From assembly GCF_006717145.1 (NCBI RefSeq), contig NZ_VFQF01000001.1, forward strand, positions 62,001 to 126,000: a DNA stretch of 64,000 nt, read 5' to 3'. The translations under genes and the position numbers were made by a program. A model generated the notes under the pieces. That model did no database searches and was not told the origin of the DNA. It saw only the letters and a program-made list of their open reading frames with translations. This stretch comes from Humibacillus xanthopallidus. Lineage in GTDB: Bacteria > Actinomycetota > Actinomycetes > Actinomycetales > Dermatophilaceae. Shown here one piece after another: positions 45,502-53,707 of the stretch (position 1 is its first letter; each line of letters starts with the position of its first letter).

Positions 45502-45519
45502 TGGTGGGCCGGCCCTCGT
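45481..45519. terminator. Bidirectional 17-bp terminator overlapping the dehydrogenase stop codon
   Basis: Perfect arms at 45481-45497 and 45503-45519 enclose GTGAT, whose TGA (45499-45501) is the stop codon of the dehydrogenase gene. The convergent ccr gene ends 24 nt further on, so the hairpin serves both directions. Confidence 0.75.
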
Positions 45520-45543
45520 CCTGTCGGGGTGCGGCCTACTGGC

Positions 45544-46884
45544 CTACTGGTCGCTGAAGCGGGTGATCTTCGGCAGGAGCGCCGCGCGCTTCTCCGGGTC
45601 CGTGACACCGAGGCCCGGCTCGGGCGAGAGCGTCAGCACGCCGACCTTGCCCTGGTGGGCGTTCTGGTGGACGTCGAGGGCGGCCTGCCCCACCTCGTCG
45701 AGCGTGTACGTCTTGCTCAGCGTCGGCTGGATGAGCCCGCGGTTGATGAGCTCGTTGGCCTCCCACGCCTCGCGGTAGTTGGCGAAGTGCGAGCTGACGA
45801 TGCGCTTGAGGTTCATCCAGAGGTAGCGGTTGTCGTACTCGTGCATGTAGCCCGACGTCGAGGCGCACGTGACGATCGTGCCGCCCTTGCGCGCGACGTA
45901 GACGCTCGCGCCGAAGGTCTCGCGGCCCGGGTGCTCGAAGACGATGTCGACGTCGTAGCCGCCGGTCAGCTCACGGATCTTCTTGCCCAGACGCTGCCAC
46001 TCCTTGGGGTTCTGGGCGGTGCCCTCGTCGTTCCAGAAGCGGTAGCCCTCGGCGTTGCGGTCGATGATGAGCTCGGCGCCCATCGCGCGGCAGATCTCGG
46101 CCTTCTCGGGGGAGGAGACGACGCAGATCGGCGTCGCCCCACCGGCGAGCGCCATCTGCGTGGCGTAGGAGCCGAGGCCGCCCGACGCGCCCCAGATGAG
46201 GACCCGGTCGCCGAGCTTCATCGCCGCGCCGTTCTTGGAGATGAGCTGCCGGTAGGCCGTCGAGTTGACGAGGCCGGGGGACGCCGCCTCCTCCCAGGTC
46301 AGGTGGGCAGGCTTGGGCATCAGCTGGTTCGCCTTGACGATGGCGAGCTCCGCGAGTCCGCCGAAGTTCGTCTCGAAGCCCCAGATGCGCTGCTGCGGGT
46401 CGAGCATCGTGTCGTTGTGGCCCTCGGCGTCCTCGAGCTCGACCGACAGGCAGTGGGCGACGACCTCGGTGCCCGGCTTCCACTTCGTCACGCCAGGCCC
46501 GGTGCGCAGGATGACGCCCGCGAGGTCGGAGCCGACGACGTGGTAGGGCAGGTCGTGGCGCTTGGCGAACTCCGACATCCGCCCGTAGCGCTCGAGGAAC
46601 CCGAACGTCGAGACGGGCTCGAAGATCGAGGTCCACACGGTGTTGTAGTTGATGGCACTCGCCATCACCGCGACGAGCGCCTCGCCGGGCGCCAGCTCGG
46701 GCACCGGCACCTCGTCGATGTGGAGTGACTTGCGGGGATCCTTGTCGCGGGTGGCGAGTCCCTCGAACATCGTGACCTCGTCCTTGTGGACGGTCGCACC
46801 GCGATAGGTCGCGGGGATCTCGATGTTCGCGTAGGTCTCCTGGGTGCGGTCGCCGGAGAGGATGGCGTCGCGGATGGCCTGCAT
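45544..46884 (-). CDS. ccr: Crotonyl-CoA carboxylase/reductase
   Basis: This 446-residue MDR-family enzyme reduces crotonyl-CoA with NADPH while fixing CO2 to give (2S)-ethylmalonyl-CoA, the key step of the ethylmalonyl-CoA pathway and a source of extender units. The residues I recall as holding CO2 in characterised Ccr are all in place: Asn in AINYNTVW, Phe-Glu in IWGFETNFGG and His in VSSHFANY. The NADPH site is LIWGASGGLGSYATQMA. ATG 46884 follows AAGGACC. Upstream is a 305-nt non-coding region with a GGGTGACC/GGTCACCC palindrome. Confidence 0.96.
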   Translation of the reverse strand: MQAIRDAILSGDRTQETYANIEIPATYRGATVHKDEVTMFEGLATRDKDPRKSLHIDEVPVPELAPGEALVAVMASAINYNTVWTSIFEPVSTFGFLERYGRMSEFAKRHDLPYHVVGSDLAGVILRTGPGVTKWKPGTEVVAHCLSVELEDAEGHNDTMLDPQQRIWGFETNFGGLAELAIVKANQLMPKPAHLTWEEAASPGLVNSTAYRQLISKNGAAMKLGDRVLIWGASGGLGSYATQMALAGGATPICVVSSPEKAEICRAMGAELIIDRNAEGYRFWNDEGTAQNPKEWQRLGKKIRELTGGYDVDIVFEHPGRETFGASVYVARKGGTIVTCASTSGYMHEYDNRYLWMNLKRIVSSHFANYREAWEANELINRGLIQPTLSKTYTLDEVGQAALDVHQNAHQGKVGVLTLSPEPGLGVTDPEKRAALLPKITRFSDQ

Positions 46885-46991
46885 GGTGAAGGTCCTTCGG
46901 TCGCAGCGTCATTGGTCGTCGAAGTGGTGCGTACTGCCCCGAACGTAGCGAGGCGGTGTTGCCCCGGGCCGCTTCTGAGACCCCCACCACA

Positions 46992-47009
46992 GGGTGACCT
47001 GGGTCACCC
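46992..47009. promoter_or_regulatory. Palindromic operator candidate upstream of ccr
   Basis: GGGTGACC-TG-GGTCACCC is a perfect 8-bp inverted repeat 108 nt upstream of the ccr start. The size and symmetry fit a dimeric regulator; which one is unknown. Confidence 0.45.
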
Positions 47010-47177
47010 GACGGCCCATGGGCTGACGGACCCCTACCCGTCGGTATGCCGGTGGGTCGCCCAGCATGGTGAAGGTGGAGTCAGACCGACCGACCGCCAC
47101 GAGCGCGTATGCCGTCGGCTGGCCGTGCGTGGGTCAGGTGACGTCGCGTGGTCGTGGCGGTCCGTCCGGCCGGGGGC

Positions 47178-47189
47178 TACGGTCGGGCG
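47178..47189 (+). promoter_or_regulatory. Leaderless promoter of the DUF998-like gene
   Basis: TACGGT at 47178-47183 ends 6 nt before GTG 47190, supporting this start over the upstream GTG. Confidence 0.5.
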
Positions 47190-47843
47190 GTGCGACCGAA
47201 CCGGCTGGGCAGCGTGGCGTGGCTCGTGCAGCCGCTCTACGTCGCGGTCGAGCTCCTCGTCGCTGGTGTGGCGTCGGCGAGCTACAGCCTGCGCGACGAC
47301 ACGATCAGCGCTCTGGGCCAGCTGACCTGCGCTCCCGGCCACTCCGGCTCGACGGTCGTGGTGTGCTCGCCGGGCCACGTTGCGCTCAACGAGGCGTTCG
47401 TGGTCTTCGCGAGCCTCCGCGTACTGGGGGCCGTGCTGTTGCGCCCGTCCCTCGCCGAGGGGTGGGTGCGAGGCGCCGCGACAGCCCTCTGGGCCGTCTC
47501 CGGAATCTGCTCTGCGGCAGTCGGGTTCGTCCCCGTCGACCAGTGGCCGGGGCCGCATGCCCTCGTCGCTGCGCCGGTCTTCGCGCTGCAGCCGCTCGCG
47601 GTGCTCGCCACCGCTGCCGCGCTCCGGCGGACGCCGGGCTCAGTGCCCCGGTGGGTCGTCACGACCGGCGTCGCAGTCGCTGCGCTGACCGCAGCGGCCG
47701 CGGTCGCCTTCGGCCTTCGCCTGGGGGAGGCGACGTGGGTGGGCGGCCTCGAACGCCTGGCGTTGTGGCCGGCATACCTCTGGCTGGGTGTTGTCGGGGC
47801 GGCCCTGCTCAGCCGGCGGGGTCGCGTCAGTGGGCCGGGCTGA
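47190..47843 (+). CDS. DUF998-like membrane protein
   Basis: This 217-residue protein has about six hydrophobic segments and the DUF998-like early pattern SYSLRDDTISALGQLTC, with GHVALNEAFVVFA after the first loop. The family consists of polytopic membrane proteins of unknown role. Two Cys residues in the first loop (LTCAPG and VVCSPG) could form a disulphide outside the cell. The end overlaps the convergent epimerase gene by 17 nt, so the last residues share DNA with it. Confidence 0.75.
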   Translation: MRPNRLGSVAWLVQPLYVAVELLVAGVASASYSLRDDTISALGQLTCAPGHSGSTVVVCSPGHVALNEAFVVFASLRVLGAVLLRPSLAEGWVRGAATALWAVSGICSAAVGFVPVDQWPGPHALVAAPVFALQPLAVLATAAALRRTPGSVPRWVVTTGVAVAALTAAAAVAFGLRLGEATWVGGLERLALWPAYLWLGVVGAALLSRRGRVSGPG

Positions 47844-48270
47844 CGGCGGGCTCCACGAGCTCGACGAGCACGCCGCCGGCGTCCTTGGGGTGGATGAAGT
47901 TGACCCGGCTGTCGCTCGTGCCGCGCTTGGGGTTCTCGTAGAGCAGCCGCAGGCCGCGCTCGCGCAGCGTCGCGCACACGGCGTCGATGTCGGCGACGCG
48001 GTAGGCGAGCTGCTGGATGCCGGGCCCGCTGCGGTCCAGGAACTTCGCGATGGTCGACTCGGGGGAGAGGGGGGCGAGGAGCTGGATGCACGAGCCGGAG
48101 TCGCCGACGGCCATCATCGCCTCGCGGACGCCCTGCTCCTCGTTGGTCTCCTCGTGGAGCAGCGTCATGCCGTACTTCTCCACGTAGAAGGCGATGGCGG
48201 CGTCGAGGTCAGGGACCGCGATGCCGACGTGGTCGATGTGGGTGAAGAGGGAGTCGCTCGTGCCGGTCAT
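47827..48270 (-). CDS. mce: Methylmalonyl-CoA/ethylmalonyl-CoA epimerase
   Basis: This 147-residue vicinal-oxygen-chelate protein inverts the stereocentre of methylmalonyl-CoA or ethylmalonyl-CoA. Two betaalpha-beta-beta-beta modules are visible, with metal ligands His (FTHIDHVGIAV), Gln (GIQQLAYRV) and Glu (VLVELVEP). In the ethylmalonyl-CoA pathway it would turn the Ccr product into the mutase substrate. It lies between ccr and the thiolase/MeaB pair, which supports this dual role. Confidence 0.93.
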   Translation of the reverse strand: MTGTSDSLFTHIDHVGIAVPDLDAAIAFYVEKYGMTLLHEETNEEQGVREAMMAVGDSGSCIQLLAPLSPESTIAKFLDRSGPGIQQLAYRVADIDAVCATLRERGLRLLYENPKRGTSDSRVNFIHPKDAGGVLVELVEPAVSPAH

Positions 48271-48340
48271 GGCCCCAGCCTAGGAGCGCAGGCACGGCCG
48301 AGTCAGGGCGTCGCCATGTGGCAAGGACCACGCACTCCTC

Positions 48341-48369
48341 TTATCACTTAAGGCAACAAGTGATAATCT
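48341..48369. promoter_or_regulatory. Operator and leaderless promoter of the Fic gene
   Basis: TTATCACTT (48341-48349) and AAGTGATAA (48358-48366) form a perfect 9-bp inverted repeat with an 8-nt centre. The right arm overlaps the -10 box TAATCT (48364-48369), which ends 6 nt before GTG 48376. The AT-rich palindrome stands out in this GC-rich region. Confidence 0.75.
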
Positions 48370-48375
48370 GAGTCG

Positions 48376-49608
48376 GTGACCACGGACGACGCAGCGGGTG
48401 CCGCCGCTCGCTGGCCGGCGCTCAGTTTCGAGACGTTCGCCTGGGAGCCCGGTCCCGGCCTCGAGGGCGTCACGCGGGCCGAGCGCGCCGCGGTGGGTCG
48501 CCCGTATGCCGCGGCCGTCGTCCCCGAGATCTCCGGGCTCAGCCCGGCGCCCCGCCCCCAGGTCGTCGCCCAGGCGGAGGAGGCGGTGGCGGAGGTGCGG
48601 GCGTTCGACGCCGAGACCGACGAGCCGGGGTCACGGGGTCCCGGCGGACCCCCGGCGCTCGACGCGATCCTGCTCCGCAGCGAGTCGGCGTCGTCGTCGC
48701 AGATCGAGCAGCTGACCGCCTCGGCCCGCGCCGTCGCCGAGGCGGAGCTCACGGGCACCGGCAGGGGCAATGCTGCGGTCGTCGCGGCCAACGTCGACGC
48801 CATGACCGCGGCCATCGCGCTCGCCGACCGGCTCGACGCCGATGCCGTCCTGCGGATGCAGGCCGCCCTGCTCGGCGGCACGTCGCCGCACCTCGTCGGG
48901 TGGCGGGAGGAGCCGGTGTGGATCGGCGCCCCCGGAAGCACCCCGGTCACCGCCGAGTTCGTGCCGCCCCACCACACCCGGATCGAGGCGGCGATCGCCG
49001 ACCTCGTCGACTTCATGGCCCGCGACGACCTGCCCGTGCTCATCCAGGCGGCCGTCGCCCACGCCCAGTTCGAGACGATCCACCCGTTCGCCGACGGCAA
49101 CGGGCGCACGGGCCGCGCGCTCGTCCACGCCCTGCTCCGCGCCAAGGGCGTGACGCGGCACGTCACCGTGCCGGTGTCGGGGGGACTGCTCCACGACCGC
49201 GCGGGCTACGTCGCCGCGCTCGACGCATACCGCCGGGGTGAGATCGAGCCGATCGTCACGGCCTTCGCCCTGGCCGGTCTGCGGGCCGTCCAGCACGGGC
49301 GCACGATGCGCCGCCGCCTCGACGACGTGCGAGCCCAGTGGCGCCAGCGGGTGCGCGCCCGGTCGGACTCCGCGGTCTGGCGGCTGCTCGACGTCGTCGT
49401 CGCCCACCCGGTGCTCGACGCGGCCACGGCCGCCGCGGCGCTCGGCATCGCCGAGCCCAACGTGCACCGCCACTTGCGGGTGCTCACCGAGGCCGGCGTG
49501 CTCGTCGGGCGGCAGCACTACCCCGACCGGCGCACGCTGTGGCGCTCGCCCGACGTGCTCGGGGTGCTCGACGACTATGCCGCCGACGTCGGGCGGCGCT
49601 CGCGCTGA
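48376..49608 (+). CDS. Fic-domain protein with C-terminal winged helix
   Basis: This 410-residue protein has a Fic N-terminal domain, the catalytic Fic motif HPFADGNGRTGR (about residues 236-247) and a C-terminal winged helix (AAAALGIAEPNVHRHLRVLTEAGVLVG). Fic proteins usually transfer AMP from ATP to Ser, Thr or Tyr of a target. An S-S-S-Q-I-E-Q stretch near residue 110 sits where class II Fic proteins carry the inhibitory (S/T)xxxE(G/N) helix, with Gln in place of Gly/Asn. The winged helix and the operator over its own promoter suggest autoregulation. The target is unknown, and no separate antitoxin gene is adjacent. Confidence 0.9.
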   Translation: MTTDDAAGAAARWPALSFETFAWEPGPGLEGVTRAERAAVGRPYAAAVVPEISGLSPAPRPQVVAQAEEAVAEVRAFDAETDEPGSRGPGGPPALDAILLRSESASSSQIEQLTASARAVAEAELTGTGRGNAAVVAANVDAMTAAIALADRLDADAVLRMQAALLGGTSPHLVGWREEPVWIGAPGSTPVTAEFVPPHHTRIEAAIADLVDFMARDDLPVLIQAAVAHAQFETIHPFADGNGRTGRALVHALLRAKGVTRHVTVPVSGGLLHDRAGYVAALDAYRRGEIEPIVTAFALAGLRAVQHGRTMRRRLDDVRAQWRQRVRARSDSAVWRLLDVVVAHPVLDAATAAAALGIAEPNVHRHLRVLTEAGVLVGRQHYPDRRTLWRSPDVLGVLDDYAADVGRRSR

Positions 49609-49748
49609 TCCTCTGACGAGGCTGACGCGGCCGTCTCTGCCGTCTCGGCCGTATGCCGTGTGCGCTTGGTCATGCTGCGGGCGGGCGTGTCAGGGGCCGC
49701 TACTACAGTGTCACCGACATCCCCAATGACGTCGGAAGAGGCTGTTCC

Positions 49749-50954
49749 ATGAGTGCTGACCGTCCCACCTCCGTGATCGTCGCAGGAGCCAGGACCCCGA
49801 TGGGGCGCCTGCTCGGCTCGCTCAAGGACTTCTCCGGAGCGGACCTCGGTGGCGTCGCCATCAAGGGCGCGCTCGAGAAGGCGGGCGTCGCCCCCGAGCA
49901 GGTCGACTACGTCATCATGGGCCAGGTGCTGCAGGCCGGCGCGGGCCAGATCCCGGCTCGTCAGGCCGCCCACGCCGCCGGCATCCCCATGACGGTGCCC
50001 GCCCTGACGATCAACAAGGTGTGCCTCTCGGGCATCAACGCGATCGCCATGGCCGACCAGCTCATCCGCGCGGGCGAGTTCGAGATCGTCGTCGCCGGTG
50101 GCCAGGAGTCGATGACCAACGCGCCGCACCTCATGACGAAGTCGCGCGAGGGCTACAAGTACGGCGACGTGACGATGCGCGACCACATGGCCTTCGACGG
50201 TCTCTGGGACGCCTTCACCGACCAGGCGATGGGGTTGCTCACCGAGCAGGCCAACACCGGCGAGCAGGCCTTCACCCGTGAGGAGCAGGACGAGTTCTCC
50301 GCGCGCAGCCACCAGCTCGCGGCCAAGGCGTGGAAGGATGGCCTCTTCGACGACGAGGTCGTCTCGGTGAGCATCCCGCAGCGCAAGGGCGACCCGATCG
50401 AGTTCAAGACCGACGAGGGCATCCGCGCCGACACGACGTCGGCCTCGCTGGGTGCGCTCCGTCCGGCCTTCAGCAAGGACGGCACGATCACGGCCGGCTC
50501 GGCCTCGCAGATCTCCGACGGCGCCGCGGCCGTCGTCGTCATGAGCAAGGCCAAGGCCGAGGAGCTCGGCCTCACCTGGCTCGCCGAGATCGGCGCCCAC
50601 GGTGTCGTCGCCGGGCCCGACTCGACCCTCCAGCAGCAGCCCGCCCGGGCGATCGCCCGGGCCTGCGAGCGCGAGGGCATCACCCCGGCAGACCTCGACC
50701 TCATCGAGATCAACGAGGCCTTCGCGGCCGTCGGCCTCGCCTCGGCCAAGGAGCTCGGCATCGACGTCGACAAGGTCAACGTCAACGGCGGTGCCATCGC
50801 CCTCGGCCACCCGATCGGCATGTCTGGCGCTCGCATCGCCCTGCACCTCGCACTCGAGCTCAAGCGTCGTGGTGGTGGTGTCGGCGCGGCGGCCCTCTGC
50901 GGCGGCGGCGGTCAGGGTGATGCCCTCATCGTCCGCGTGCCGGCTTCGGCCTGA
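49749..50954 (+). CDS. Acetyl-CoA C-acetyltransferase
   Basis: This 401-residue thiolase condenses two acetyl-CoA into acetoacetyl-CoA. The acylated Cys is in [13 protein letters not shown], the catalytic His in [12 protein letters not shown] and the second Cys in [19 protein letters not shown] supplies the Asn. It provides substrate for the fused hydroxybutyryl-CoA dehydrogenase and thus for the ethylmalonyl-CoA route. ATG 49749 is preceded by GGAAGAGG. The gap before it (49609-49748) includes one GTATGCCG octamer and a TACAGT that may be the -10 box. Confidence 0.95.
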   Translation: MSADRPTSVIVAGARTPMGRLLGSLKDFSGADLGGVAIKGALEKAGVAPEQVDYVIMGQVLQAGAGQIPARQAAHAAGIPMTVPALTINKVCLSGINAIAMADQLIRAGEFEIVVAGGQESMTNAPHLMTKSREGYKYGDVTMRDHMAFDGLWDAFTDQAMGLLTEQANTGEQAFTREEQDEFSARSHQLAAKAWKDGLFDDEVVSVSIPQRKGDPIEFKTDEGIRADTTSASLGALRPAFSKDGTITAGSASQISDGAAAVVVMSKAKAEELGLTWLAEIGAHGVVAGPDSTLQQQPARAIARACEREGITPADLDLIEINEAFAAVGLASAKELGIDVDKVNVNGGAIALGHPIGMSGARIALHLALELKRRGGGVGAAALCGGGGQGDALIVRVPASA

Positions 50955-50975
50955 CCCGCGCACGGCTGAGTTCGC

Positions 50976-51941
50976 TTGGTGCGCCGCGCAGTCGACGTCC
51001 CCGCCCTGGTCGAGTCGGCCCGGGCGGGGTCTCCGCGCGCCGTCGCGCGCCTCATCTCCCTCGTCGAGGACGGCCACCCGGCCCTGCGTGAGGTGATGGC
51101 CGCGCTGGCACCGCACAGCGGGTCGGCCTACGTCATCGGGATCACCGGCTCGCCCGGAGTGGGCAAGTCGACCTCGACGACGGCGCTCGTCGGCGCCTTC
51201 CGCGAGCAGCGCCTGCGCGTCGGGGTGCTCGCGGTCGACCCGAGCTCGCCCTTCTCGGGCGGCGCACTGCTCGGCGACCGGGTGCGCATGCAGGACCACG
51301 CGCTCGACCCCGAGGTCTACATCCGCTCGATGGCCTCGCGCGGGCACCTCGGCGGCCTGTCGTGGACGACCCCCCAGGCGATCCGGGTGCTCGATGCCGC
51401 AGGCTGCGACGTCGTGCTCGTCGAGACCGTGGGCGTCGGGCAGTCGGAGGTCGAGATCGCCGGCCTCGCCGACACCTCGATCGTGCTGCTCGCGCCGGGC
51501 ATGGGCGACGGCATCCAGGCAGCCAAGGCGGGCATCCTCGAGATCGGCGACGTCTTCGTCGTCAACAAGGCCGACCGTGACGGCGCTGACGCCACGGTGC
51601 GCGACCTGCGCCACATGATCTCGCTCGGCGACCGCTCCGAGCCCGGGCTGTGGCGACCCCCCGTCGTCAAGACCGTGGCCTCGCAGAAGGTCGGCCTCGA
51701 CGAGGTGATGGAGGCACTCGACAAGCACCGCGCCTTCATCGCCGAGAGTGGCGAGCTCGTCCGCCGGCGCGAGCGGCGGGCTGCCGACGAGATCGAGTCA
51801 ATCGCTTTGGCAGCGTTGCGCGCCCGCTTCGGTCACGTCGCGGGGCACCATGGGCTCGGCGCGCTCGCGCGTCGAGTCGTCGCAGGCGAGATCGACCCGT
51901 ATGCCGCGGCCGACCGTCTCGTCGACCGACTCGAGGTCTGA
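50976..51941 (+). CDS. meaB: Methylmalonyl-CoA mutase-associated GTPase MeaB
   Basis: This 321-residue G3E-family GTPase has the P loop GSPGVGKSTSTTAL, Walker B in CDVVLVETVGVGQSEVE, and the NKAD guanine motif (VVNKADRDGAD). MeaB proteins load and protect adenosylcobalamin-dependent acyl-CoA mutases, so it would chaperone the mutase encoded at 38531-40612. It follows the thiolase gene by 21 nt. The GTG start at 50976 is the family-length choice. Confidence 0.95.
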   Translation: MVRRAVDVPALVESARAGSPRAVARLISLVEDGHPALREVMAALAPHSGSAYVIGITGSPGVGKSTSTTALVGAFREQRLRVGVLAVDPSSPFSGGALLGDRVRMQDHALDPEVYIRSMASRGHLGGLSWTTPQAIRVLDAAGCDVVLVETVGVGQSEVEIAGLADTSIVLLAPGMGDGIQAAKAGILEIGDVFVVNKADRDGADATVRDLRHMISLGDRSEPGLWRPPVVKTVASQKVGLDEVMEALDKHRAFIAESGELVRRRERRAADEIESIALAALRARFGHVAGHHGLGALARRVVAGEIDPYAAADRLVDRLEV

Positions 51942-52017
51942 GTCCTCCGCGTCAGCCGCGCGGCCGGAGCGCGTAAATGCGTTGTCGTGACCGGCGCCGT
52001 GGTGTCACCGTCGAGTC

Positions 52018-53025
52018 ATGGACATCATCCCGCTCGACCGTGACGACGACGTCATGCTCAAGGAGATCTTCGGGGTCGCCTGCCGCAGCGAGGCCGTCTC
52101 GCGCGTGCAGCCGATCCAGCGCACCGAGGAGGAGTTCCTCAAGATGGTGCGCTTCGACTTCCCCGGCGAACGCGAGGAGGGCGCCGTCGCGATGGTCGAC
52201 GGCTCGCCTGCGGGCTGGGCACGGGTCTTCTTCCCAGAGCGCGACAACCTCGACAAGTGCTGGACCCAGCTCGAGGTCGACCCGCAGCACCGCGGGGAGG
52301 GCCTCGGCTCGGCGCTCGTGACCTGGACGGAGGAGCGGGCCCGCGCCGCGAAGCGCGACATGCTCCTCACCGAGGTGTTCGTGCCCGTCGGCGCCCGCGA
52401 GTCGCACGCCGACCGCGAGTTCGCCCTGCGCCGGGGGTATGCCGTGTCGAGCGTCGAGATCGTCCGCTCGCTCCCGCTGCCCGTCGACCGCGACGCGGTG
52501 GCCCGGCACCAGGAGCGGGCCAGCGAGGCCATGGGCGACGCCTACGAGCTCAGCGTGCACGTCAACGGCGTGCCGCACGAGCTGCGCCAGGGCGTCTGCG
52601 ACGCCTCGAACCGGCTCATCCTCGACGCCCCGACGGGCGACGTGGAGTTCGAGCCGGAGTCGATGACGGTCGAGGACTACCAGGTGATGCTCGACCAGCA
52701 GCGCGACGCGGGCCGCACGATCATCACGACCGTCGCCCTGCACCGCGAGACGGGGGCCGTTGCCGCCTACACCGATCTCGTCATGCCGAGTGGTGACCCG
52801 CACATCGTCTTCCAGTGGGGCACGCTCGTGCTGCCCGAGCACCGCGGCCACCGCCTGGGTATGGCGGTGAAGATCGCCAACCTCGAGGAGCTCACGCGCC
52901 TGGCCCCGGAGCGTCGCACGGTGCAGACGATGAACGACGAGCAGAACCCGTGGATGGTCGAGATCAACAAGGACCTCGGCTTCGAGATCATCGAGGAAGC
53001 CCTGACGATGAAGACGGCCTTCTGA
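52018..53025 (+). CDS. GNAT-family acetyltransferase with two GNAT domains
   Basis: This 335-residue protein contains two GNAT modules. The first (about 1-160) has a full acetyl-CoA site, VDPQHRGEGLGSALV; the second (about 185-330) has VLPEHRGHRLGMAVKIANL. Tandem GNAT proteins of this kind are widespread in actinobacteria and related to mycothiol synthase and Eis-like enzymes, but the substrate cannot be told. A C-terminal QTMNDEQNPWMVEIN segment is typical of the group. CACCGT ends 6 nt before the ATG, probably a weak leaderless promoter. Confidence 0.88.
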   Translation: MDIIPLDRDDDVMLKEIFGVACRSEAVSRVQPIQRTEEEFLKMVRFDFPGEREEGAVAMVDGSPAGWARVFFPERDNLDKCWTQLEVDPQHRGEGLGSALVTWTEERARAAKRDMLLTEVFVPVGARESHADREFALRRGYAVSSVEIVRSLPLPVDRDAVARHQERASEAMGDAYELSVHVNGVPHELRQGVCDASNRLILDAPTGDVEFEPESMTVEDYQVMLDQQRDAGRTIITTVALHRETGAVAAYTDLVMPSGDPHIVFQWGTLVLPEHRGHRLGMAVKIANLEELTRLAPERRTVQTMNDEQNPWMVEINKDLGFEIIEEALTMKTAF

Positions 53026-53121
53026 GAGGCACTCGAAGGGTGGCTCGGGTGCGGGTCGAGCGGGCTACGACGGGGCCACGACGAGACCGGGGGCGGCCGA
53101 CCGAGGACGGTCGGGGCGGCA

Positions 53122-53133
53122 TACGGTGGGCTC
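53122..53133 (+). promoter_or_regulatory. Leaderless promoter, overlapping the octamer motif
   Basis: TACGGT at 53122-53127 ends 6 nt before ATG 53134. The -10 box is part of GGCATACGGT, so the octamer motif and the promoter share bases here. Confidence 0.5.
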
Positions 53134-53448
53134 ATGCTGATCGCCTTCTCCGTCGCCCCCACGGTTGCCGCCGATGACACGGGGTCGGTGAGCGATGCCG
53201 TGGCGCGTGCGATCCGGGTCGTGCGCGACTCCGGGCTGCCGCACCGCACCGACGCCATGTTCACGACGATCGAGGGGGGGTGGGACGAGTGCATGGCTGT
53301 CGTGAAGCAGTGCTGCGACGTGCTGGCGCAGAGCTCGCCGCGTGTCGGGCTCGTGCTCAAGGCCGACATCCGGCCCGGCTTCACCGGAGAGCTCGATGCC
53401 AAGCTCGAGCGCCTCGAGGACGCCTTGGGCCGCCAGCAGGCTGACTGA
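53134..53448 (+). CDS. Thiamine-binding/MTH1187-family small protein
   Basis: This 104-residue ferredoxin-like protein has the MTH1187/YkoF pattern: an N-terminal strand LIAFSVAPT, a GSVSDAVARAIRVVRDSGL helix, MFTTIEGGWDECMAVVKQC and a final LKADIRPG. Members bind thiamine or its precursors and may deliver them to transport or salvage; others are structural unknowns. The gene is single. An 18-nt unit (TGAGCCTCGTGAGTCGCC) that begins at its stop codon is repeated immediately after. Confidence 0.75.
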   Translation: MLIAFSVAPTVAADDTGSVSDAVARAIRVVRDSGLPHRTDAMFTTIEGGWDECMAVVKQCCDVLAQSSPRVGLVLKADIRPGFTGELDAKLERLEDALGRQQAD

Positions 53449-53480
53449 GCCTCGTGAGTCGCCTGAGCCTCGTGAGTCGC
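53446..53480. repeat. Short tandem repeat after the thiamine-binding-like gene
   Basis: TGAGCCTCGTGAGTCGCC is followed by a 17-nt copy and then the first six bases again. It begins at the stop codon of the preceding gene. The rest of the gap to 53707 shows no other feature apart from GAAAGG before the lipoprotein start. Confidence 0.7.
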
Positions 53481-53707
53481 TGAGCCACTGGGCCGGCAGT
53501 TTGGGCGGCCGAACGTGACCGGTCTGACAGGCGGCCGCACTCGCCGCCGCGGAACCTCCCGGTTCGTCCGTTCTGCGGGCGGTGTTGTGGAGCCGAGCCG
53601 GCCTCTGGCGATTGGGGAAGGCGGGCCCACCGTGCGTATCGTGGATGGCGGTTCGCCCTCTCCCGAGGGTGTGCCAACCCCCTGTGTCACCACGAAAGGC
53701 CTTCTTC

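Larger units (their letters stand above)
46885..47189. other. Non-coding region between ccr and the DUF998 gene
   Basis: These 305 nt hold no credible gene. They contain the palindrome at 46992-47009, two GTATGCCG octamers (about 47044 and 47107), and the leaderless promoter of the DUF998 gene at the right end. The ccr promoter should lie here on the minus strand, but I see no strong -10/-35 pair. Confidence 0.5.
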
